A stretch of DNA of 64,000 bases from Phlebotomus papatasi (lineage: Eukaryota > Arthropoda > Insecta > Diptera > Psychodidae). The notes under the pieces are model-generated. The model saw only the letters and a program-made list of their open reading frames with translations, ran no database searches and was not told where the DNA came from. The position numbers and the translations under genes were made by a program. The DNA is taken from NCBI RefSeq assembly GCF_024763615.1, contig NC_077222.1, forward strand, positions 87,544,001 through 87,608,000, read 5' to 3'. This document shows, one piece after another, positions 56,272 through 64,000 of the stretch (the first letter of the stretch is position 1; every line of letters begins with the position of its first letter).

Positions 56272-57854
56272 TACGGTTTTGCTTATTGCGCCACTCAAAG
56301 TCAGATCCTTTTACAGACCTTACAAAGGTTAAATGAATAAAAAGCATATTTTCTCTATTTTTTATTATTTAAAGATGTATTTAAATTCAATATCTCATGC
56401 ATGAAATGCATCAAAATTTATTAAATATTTACTAAAATTTTCAAAGATTTAAATTTCAGAGATAAGTTTCATCGAAAAAAAAGAAGGTTGATTTCTTGAT
56501 TGGGTTTTATGCAAAAGAGATGGAAAAACGTCTAAAGTCTTGCCGAATGCTCGAAGTCTGAGTTAGAGCTATTCTTGAATTACTTTTTCGGATGTTTTTT
56601 GGGTGTATACCGGTTTATTGACTTATCAGAAGATTACTGAAAATCGGAAGACGATATCCTTTACCATTTGACCTTTAGCTAAGGAAAAAACTTAAGCTAA
56701 AGTATAAAAATATATACCGATAAAATCATTAAATTATCGGTACACAACCGATAATTGACCCATGCTGTGTATGTTTTTTATGAGTTAAAAATTAGTGATG
56801 CTTTATCTAACTCAAACTATCTTGAAAATTTTCTCTAAATAAAAGCCTAAAATTGCTCAAGACTAGTTTAAAAGTTAAATAAATTTTAAATTTTAAAGGA
56901 GTTTGACATATCCATTTTAGCTTCATAATAGTCAGGTTTGTTATATTTTAATTTAAAATTTTAAAAATATTTGAAATTTTATAATCAAATCTTCATCATA
57001 GGATGTAAATGAACTTATAAAAGCTGAAATAATGGGACCTGCATTGATTGAACAAGCTAAAATAATGGTTCAATAAAGTCTAATTTAAAGTATTTTCTTT
57101 TATTTAAAAATAAATTTACATGTCTTTATTTTCAGTTTTTTTCTTGAGATGTAAGTTTAAATGTTATCTATCTTATATTTTAACATTTTTTAAGTCGCTA
57201 TTCAATTCTGAATTTTTTATTATATTTCAAGATTTATCTCAAAACTGAAGGGGTTAGGGATACTTTAAAATATTAGATCTAGCTTTTACAATAATTAAAA
57301 TATTTACTTGGTTTATACAGTATCGGCCAAAAGTTTCTTGACAAGGTTTTGTTTTGGAAAAATAATAGTAAAAATTAATTTTTCAATTTTTCTTTGCAAA
57401 GGAATTGCCTATAATCCATGTAATATTTCAAAAAAAAAGTAATTTTATTTCATATCAAAAATTATTTTGTTCCAAAAGTTGATTATTTTTCATTGGCCAA
57501 AAGTTTCTTGACAAATTTAAAAAAGTGGCTCATAATAGTCAAATACGTGCAATCAACATCATGTTATCAGTTACATTATGAAATTATATTATTTTACAGG
57601 CAAATGGTCGGTTTACACATTTCCAAAGTTTTCAGTGGTCAATTATGCATATAAAACTAATAATAAATAAAGTATTTTTGGTTAATTTATAATTTAGTTA
57701 GGTAAGTTAGAAGAACGGAAATCGTCCACAGATATTTTCGAAATGAATCTGCGTGGTTATTTATTTTATTTTGTGGAAAATCACGACAGGATAAGGGAAG
57801 AGTACCCCGGATCGGAATGTTAAGAGAAATGCTCGATTTTTAGTTGGAAATATA
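56272..57854. other. noncoding stretch with a GGCCAAAAGTTTCTTGAC repeat
   Basis: No gene seen. GGCCAAAAGTTTCTTGACAA occurs twice, at about 57328 and 57495, as if a mariner-like terminal motif had been duplicated. No full element was delimited. Confidence 0.4.
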
Positions 57855-58066
57855 AGGTAAAGTGCCCTCGAGTCCGCCGGTTCTTCGACTTGACCGGGGT
57901 GGTCAATATTTCAATGTTTGATGGTAAATTTCTATAAAATTGTCACTGATTCGTATTTATTTATGGAATAATTAACCTATTAATGTTAGATCATACGCCA
58001 AATATTAATGAAAATATAAATAAATTGAATAAATAACTCTACCGGTCGACTTGAGGACACTTTACC
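57855..58066. mobile_element. CTCGAGTCGACCGG MITE, copy 3
   Basis: AGGTAAAGTGCCCTCGAGTC on the left mirrors GGTCGACTTGAGGACACTTT followed by ACCT on the right. Opposite orientation to the copy at 44672. Confidence 0.72.
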
Positions 58067-58545
58067 TCAAGCTTCAAAATACTATTTGGTATTTTTGTGT
58101 CTGCTAATCAGTTACTAGTGATTCATTTAGCTATATTTGCCCATTTGAATTTCAAATTTTAAATTTTATGAATAAATTAATAAAAAATAGATGTAATTGC
58201 ATCGATGTACTCTGTACCTCGAATCGTCACAACCTTAATCAGGAGTCTCACGGAAAATTGGTTTTAAAAATTAAATCTAAACTAATGCACTGCATTCTTA
58301 TGAGAGTTAAATGGTAAAAAGTAGCTAATAATTTTTAGAAAATCATTTGAATTGGTGCAACAATCTTATAATAACCTGACGATCCGAGGAATACTGCCGA
58401 TCGCTGATGCTCTTCCCTTATACATAAAAAATTAAGGTAATGAAGCATTAGTACATCTGGAAAACACTACTGTCAGTCCCAGGGTTTCGCCTCAGAAGGT
58501 TGATAACCACATTATAAGTATCTTTGGTAGTGTATCGGATAGTAG

Positions 58546-58753
58546 TAGGGGAAAGCGCACTACCTTCAGACAATTCAAGCTTCGTGCAACCCATTTTTTC
58601 AATGTTCTTCATGGATATCACTAGTAGTTCTCTTCTGGAAATTTTACGCATTGGACTAGCTATTAAAATATATTTAGGACAAAGTGATTTAAAACACATT
58701 GAAAAAAGATTTGTTCGAAGCTTGAGGCATCCGAAGGTAGCGCGCTTTCCCCT
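58546..58753. mobile_element. TAGGGGAAAG-type MITE
   Basis: TAGGGGAAAGCGCACTACCT followed by TCAGACAATTCAAGCTTCG mirrors CGAAGCTTGAGGCATCCGAA followed by GGTAGCGCGCTTTCCCCT. About 208 bp. Confidence 0.72.
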
Positions 58754-61063
58754 GTCTCGGATTTAGTTTTCATTCCAATTCAATAAAAAATTATCATTTA
58801 TGTAAAAAAATATCAAAACATCGTGTAATTTAACATCACCTCGTCGAGCAAAATAGACGTAGAAAGAGGTGTGGAATTGCTTACCAAGCACCCATCCCAA
58901 CAACCCTTAATTTTGTATTCCTAACCACATTCCAAACCCCGAGAGATCCATCAAAGAAAAGCTCTTTTTTCGCTTTCTCACCAACAATACTCATTAAATT
59001 CTCCTCTCTCCAGGGAATTGCATTCATTGAGAAATGGAACCCACCCAAATACCATTAAACTACTCCATGATGATTCATTTAGGTTTTTTATATCGCTCCA
59101 AAATGAGCTTCCTTTCGATGGATATTAAATTGGCTCTTCGGATAATTCGATGGAGGCGCCTGGTGAAGGATTCACTATACGATTGAGATATTTTTTGCTG
59201 ATATTTCTTCAGCTGAAGCATATTTCCTAATTAGTTTCAATGGGATTTATTGACTTTATTTTCAATCTCTTCTAAGCTCTCAATTTCAATCAAATATTAA
59301 AACTGCTCTCAGCTATTATATTGAAATATTCTGTGCAGAGACTTTTCCTCAAAGAAGAAGATCCATATGAATACTGGCAAATAAATTTTGCAGCATTATG
59401 GACAAAAAAGCCCCACAATAAAATCCTCACAATATTCTTTGTGAAAATATTCTGGCAATCATATCTTTTAGCCGAAAAACAAATATTAAGAGAAACGTTT
59501 TTCTCATGTGGTTCTTCTTTCGGTCTTTTTATATGGGACTTTTTTTTTCTTCTGGTGAATAATATTGTGGCGGTTGGAATTTGGTATAGAGGAGGTGGAG
59601 TATTGTGTGGCACAATGCCAGGAAATATCTCATTGGGATAGAATGCCCACAGCAAGATTGCAACACAAAAGCTCTATTTGCAGTCAAAGAAATCAAATTG
59701 CAATTCTCCCTGTCAATGGCATTAATTAAAATTGCCATGGAAGCTTCATTTGTTGATCACTTGCTCTCTCAAAAATTGATTCTACCATCCTCAATAAATA
59801 TTTGTTTATGGTTCTTTTCATTGGAGAATTTTCCAGGAGAAAAGCTTTCCCCGTCCAATTTCTTTATCAAAAGATGAATAATCGTGATGATGATCTCTTA
59901 GCAATTAATTCTGTATTATATTAGTCTGATTTTTTCTTTCTGATTTTCCTAATGGATTGGGTAGGAAAAGCTCTCCTACAGAAGCTCTCCAACAACAAAT
60001 ACAACGGTTTTGGCGAAAAAGGGGTTCTCTATTTCCCTAAGGGAAAAAAACAACAAAAAATAGAGAACGAATGAATTCATTGAGTTCATCAGCATCTCGA
60101 ACATGAAAGTGGCGCAAAAGAAAAATCAATAGACTAAATGAAATTCTCATTACTTAATTAATGGATAAAGTTTCAGTGTGGAACAAGTATCTCTGGAGAA
60201 TTCGATATTTTTCAATTTTTCTTTCACAAAATCTCTTCCTGAAATTTTCATCTTTATACTTCTTTCATGGAGTCCGTGACCTAAATTTTTCACTTTTCAA
60301 AACAACATTGCAATTTTCCGTGAAAATTGCAAGAGAGCAATGTCGATATTTCTTAAATCCGCAATAATTTTACATTGCCAACAGATTTTCATCGTGATGT
60401 GAAACATATGAGTTGATTTTGCAGCAGAATATGGGTCATTTATCCCCTCTGTCTATCGCTCTGCGAAATCGATGTGGCCCCACACCCGATGCTGTGATAA
60501 ACTTCACCAACAAAGGTGATCAAAAGGCCAAAAGCCATAAATTAATGTGAGCAGAACGCCGATTATGATTGGGAAACATCAGCATTATATCGCCTAGATA
60601 TTGCAGAGACATCCCAATGTGCATATTTCATGGACCGCCACGGTTTAGGCACTAATTAATGGTAATGTCCGACACCATTTAGATGGGATTTAGAGATAAC
60701 TGAAGCACAAGTACCCCTTGAAAATTCAAGCAAAATTTAAGTGAAAGCTCTCCGTGACTGGAGGAAAGCTCGCACAACAAATACCCAAAAATAACTATTT
60801 TTGGACACTCATTTAGCCTTTTTTATAAATCAAATAGGTCACAAAAGGATTCTAAACTGTCAAAACAAATTATTGATTTTTTTACCATGAAATGTTGAGA
60901 ATAAATACTTAATTAGTTTAATTACTAAAAATTACTAAAGGCACTTAAATTCTAAGGAATATTTTAGTCATTTTATACAACATTATAATTTTATGACTTC
61001 AATTTCAATTGTCTTTTTACTAATAATATTTTTCTTATCGTACAGTTTTTACCAAAATACATT
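58754..61063. other. noncoding stretch, nothing recognised
   Basis: Open frames on both strands overlap at 59.29-59.88 kb, but none has recognisable motifs or splice-supported structure. No repeat was delimited. Confidence 0.4.
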
Positions 61064-61166
61064 TCGCATAACCCTCCATACCACGCGTCCGCCACAGACT
61101 TAGAATTCGGAGGGTGGTCACCAACGCTAAGTCGACGGCGGACGCATGGTATGGGGGGTTATTCGA
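61064..61166. repeat. GC-rich hairpin
   Basis: The left arm TTCGCATAACCCTCCATACC followed by ACGCGTCCGCC is mirrored by GGCGGACGCATGGTATGGGG followed by GGTTATTCGAA, with about 43 nt between. Much GC-richer than its surroundings. It could be a very short inverted-repeat transposon. Confidence 0.6.
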
Positions 61167-61309
61167 AGTTGCATAAAATTATTATTATTATTTCGATCTA
61201 ACCTACTGAAGCCCACAGGCAAACCACTTGTAAGTCTACGACATATTCTTACGAGAATATCGTGAATCAGTAATTTTTTCTATGAATTTTTGGAAAAATA
61301 TTCTTTGAA

Positions 61310-62495
61310 CTGAGAACAGTAAAATTTCCCAAGAACAGCAAATTTTCGTGGGAATAGGAAGGAACACTAAAAATTTCCAGCGTCGAACAAAATTTCCTGA
61401 GATCCGTAAAATTGCCTGCGAAGAGTGAATTTTCCTGAGGAAAGTAAAATTTTCTGAGAACAGTACAAGTTCCTGAGAACAGTGAAAATTCCAAAGTAGA
61501 GTAAGATTTCCTGTGAACACTGAGATTTACCTGAGAACAGTAAAAGGCCTAGCACAGAGTAAAATATCCCATGAACATTAAAATATCCGGTGATCAAAAA
61601 AATTTCCTAGGAACAGTTAAATCTTTTGCGAACTGTCAAGTTTCTTTAGAACAGTAAAATTTTCTGGGAACAGTAAAATTTCCTATGATCAGCAAAACAT
61701 TCTGCAAACAGTAAAACATCCCAATAACTGTGAAATTTCCTGGGAACAGTAAAATTTTATGTGAACAGAAAAATATCCTGCAAAGAGTAAATTTTTCTAA
61801 GAAAAGTAAAAATTTCTTGGGAACAGTAAAGTTTTATGTGAACTGTTAAACATCCAGCGTAGAGTAAAATTTTCTGGGAACAGTAAAATTTCCTGTAGAC
61901 ATGAAACACCATACCAACAGTAAAATTTTCTGCGAAAAGTAAATATTCTTGCGAAAGGTGAAATTTTCTGAGAATACTAAATTTCCTGAGAACAGTAAAA
62001 GACCTGGCACCGAGTAAAATATCCTATGAACATTAAAATATCCGGTGATCAAAAAATTTCCTAGCAAGAGTTAAATCTTTTGCGAACTGTCAAGTTTTTT
62101 GACAACAGTAAAATTTTCTGGGAACAGTTAAATGTCCTCTGAACAGTGAAACATTCTGTGAGCAATAAAACATCCAAAGAACAGTAAAATTTCCTGGGAA
62201 CACTAAAATATCTGGCAATCAAAAAAAAATCCTAGCAACAGTAAAATCTTTTGAGAACTGTAAAATTTCCCATGATCAGTAAAATATTCTGCGAACAGTA
62301 AAATTTTCTGGGAACAGTAAAATTTCCTGTGAACAGTAACATATCCTGCAAAGCGTAAAAAATCCTGAGAACAATTAAATTTCCTGGGAAAATTAAAACT
62401 TTCGGTGAAAAGTAAAATTTCCTGGGAACAGTAAAATTTCTTGTGAACAGCAACATATCCTGAGAAGAGTAAAATTTCATGCGCATACTAAAATT
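61310..62495. repeat. 19-bp minisatellite, about 60 units
   Basis: Degenerate tandem units of GAACAGTAAAATTTCCTGG fill about 1.2 kb. Most units keep AACAGTAAAAT and TTCCTG. Because 19 is not a multiple of 3, three units code for a 19-residue period, and several long minus-strand frames arise from the repeat alone. Confidence 0.85.
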
Positions 62496-63387
62496 TCATG
62501 CTACGTACGCGAATACCGTAAATATTGTTATTTTATCTTGAAAATTACTAATATTATACTTTATAAAATATTCAGAATATTTCCTTCCTTCGTACGACTA
62601 AAATTACAAGTCTTGTAATTTTAATCAGTTGCTTGTTTGCCCCTTGGTAGAAACTGTCAACATTTGATACTATTCATTATGTCTGAATGCCATGCAGTAC
62701 CCTAATGAAAAAATAAATAAGTTATTCTAAATGAAAATTTTGAACTCTAGGAACTAAAAGGAAAATTTTCAAATATTCAATCTGATGCAATCGATAGTAA
62801 ATATTTAATTTTTCCTGGACAGTTTTATCAATCTTTTGTACAAACTAGGCGCCACTCATAAATAATTTTAGGCCACGCCCCTTCAGAATTAGTAAATAAT
62901 AAAAAAGCTGAACTTGTGAATCTTAAGTATTTATTTATTAATTAAAATTCAATGAAACCATACCAAAATGGAAGCTTTATTTGGAGTAATGAAATAAATA
63001 AATAAATAATAAAAAACACTCTTTTTATACCTTGTCCTTCAAAAACTTTGGTAAAAATATTAGTGAAAGATGCTGTAACTTTAACATTGAATACATACCG
63101 GTTGAAAATGTTCAGCATTTATCAGAAGTCTTTACAACTTCCAGAGCTATTCGTCATCTTGTACAATAATAGAAAAACTATCCCTAAAGAGCTTCCACCT
63201 GAATCTCAGTGCATTTGCCCAATTGATAAATCTCTCTCTCACCTTCCTTTGAGCTCACTTTAATTCATTTTTGGGGTGGATATTTGGCGAGTGGATCAGT
63301 GAGAAGGTGACTCATGCAGGATGTGCCCAATCTTCCTGGTAGAACAAAGAACTAGAGGGAAAGCCACTCGATTTTGGCGCATTGACA
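62496..63387. other. noncoding stretch
   Basis: AT-rich, no gene or defined element recognised. It could include the promoter of the possible exon that follows. Confidence 0.4.
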
Positions 63388-63508
63388 AAGCAATGTTGAG
63401 TATGAGTGCCGCAGAGCTAGAACAAAGAACACTGGCCACAAATTCGCTACCATCCCTTTCTCTTGCCCATCACAATCCTCCAGTCGAGCAGCACATTTTC
63501 GAGAAATG
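63388..63508 (+). CDS. possible first coding exon of an unidentified gene (partial)
   Basis: An open frame containing MLSMSAAELEQRTLATNSLP, then SLSLAHHNPPVEQHIFEK, stops exactly at a strong donor, AAATG|GTGAGT, at 63509. The composition is protein-like (balanced codons, no homopolymers) compared with the surrounding AT-rich sequence. The frame is open upstream to 63321. I do not recognise the product and no second exon was found before the window ends, so this may be chance. Confidence 0.3.
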
Positions 63509-64000
63509 GTGAGTTCGTTCAAGTGTAATTTGTCTCATTTGAATATCAAATACATTCGGAACATATGCCGTACCGCCGACACCACATTTTCTCTTGGAGC
63601 TTTCTGGGTGAGAGCCTTGGAGTCCTCAGTCATTTCTCGTTTTTCGGATTTCTCTGCACCAGTGAACCATTTCAGGTCCATTCGTAGCTACAATAAATCT
63701 ACTAATTTCACACAGTTGATTTAGTCCTGGAGTCGCCAATTTGATGGAAAATTTCTCAACTGACGGCATTCAAAATTAAACCAAAGAACAAGCCTCGGGA
63801 AAGGAAGACAATTGAAAAGTTTTGTGATTTAACAGAAGCTCACATAGCAATAAATGTTTAATGCAAAATTGAAATACCACGCAATAAATTTTATTTGTCT
63901 TTTTGAAAGCTTTGGAAGGTTTGAATTGCAAAGCAAGAGTTTGATTTTTCCCAAATTGGTCAAACAATACAATTTTGTTTGGCAAATGTTTTTGTAAATT
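63509..64000. other. right window edge, unassigned
   Basis: If the exon at 63388-63508 is real this is its first intron. Otherwise nothing is recognised. Confidence 0.3.

Noticed and set aside
59290..59877. Overlapping 69-121 aa frames on both strands
   Set aside because: They overlap on opposite strands, with no motif, splice structure or paralogue to support any of them.
61236..62486. Several 73-94 aa minus frames that look like a repeat protein
   Set aside because: They come entirely from the 19-bp minisatellite, which is open in every minus frame.
61310..62495. CRISPR-like array
   Set aside because: Units are contiguous and degenerate with no unique spacers, in a eukaryotic context.

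Overview
The window looks like AT-rich, intron-bearing insect nuclear DNA, most likely from a fly of the sand-fly/mosquito type; the species call is inference from composition, intron style and repeat content. It holds a chemoreceptor cluster set in dense transposon debris. No bacterial gene, CRISPR array, rRNA or convincing tRNA was seen.

Layout. 0-10 kb: a decayed Tc1-like transposase piece, the 3' end of a non-LTR retrotransposon and several inverted-repeat elements. 10.2-10.5 kb: decayed last exons of an odorant receptor (OR). 11.05-15.84 kb and 19.47-23.37 kb: two intact tandem paralogous ORs on the + strand (386 and 384 aa), with five and four exons. 26.75-27.94 kb: a third, divergent two-exon OR on the - strand (374 aa). 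30.56-54.41 kb: four gustatory receptor (GR) genes in a head-to-tail array on the - strand, called GR-A to GR-D here from low to high coordinate (396, 384, 441 and 427 aa). All keep the C-terminal Y-hydrophobic-QF signature and phase-0 introns, but differ in internal intron number. 54.4-64 kb: mostly noncoding, with a 19-bp minisatellite, a GC-rich hairpin and one possible first exon of an unidentified gene at the right edge.

The receptor introns and intergenic gaps are filled with small inverted-repeat transposons. At least ten families were recognised, several as nested insertions whose empty sites survive in paralogous copies. A 3.24-kb element with an 8-bp target duplication (hAT-like) sits between GR-D and GR-C. 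It split two genes that were once only about 89 nt apart and cut GR-D off from its old polyadenylation signal. Two loci have inverted arms made of degenerate short direct repeats, like foldback elements.

By family knowledge, the ORs and GRs are seven-transmembrane ligand-gated ion channels of sensory neurons. The exon models below are phase-consistent, but they rest on reading splice sites and paralogue comparison, not on transcripts. No clearly novel biochemical system was found; the most interesting signals are the transposon/receptor interactions, a GC-AG intron in the first OR, and an odd block-repeat element at 32-33.8 kb.
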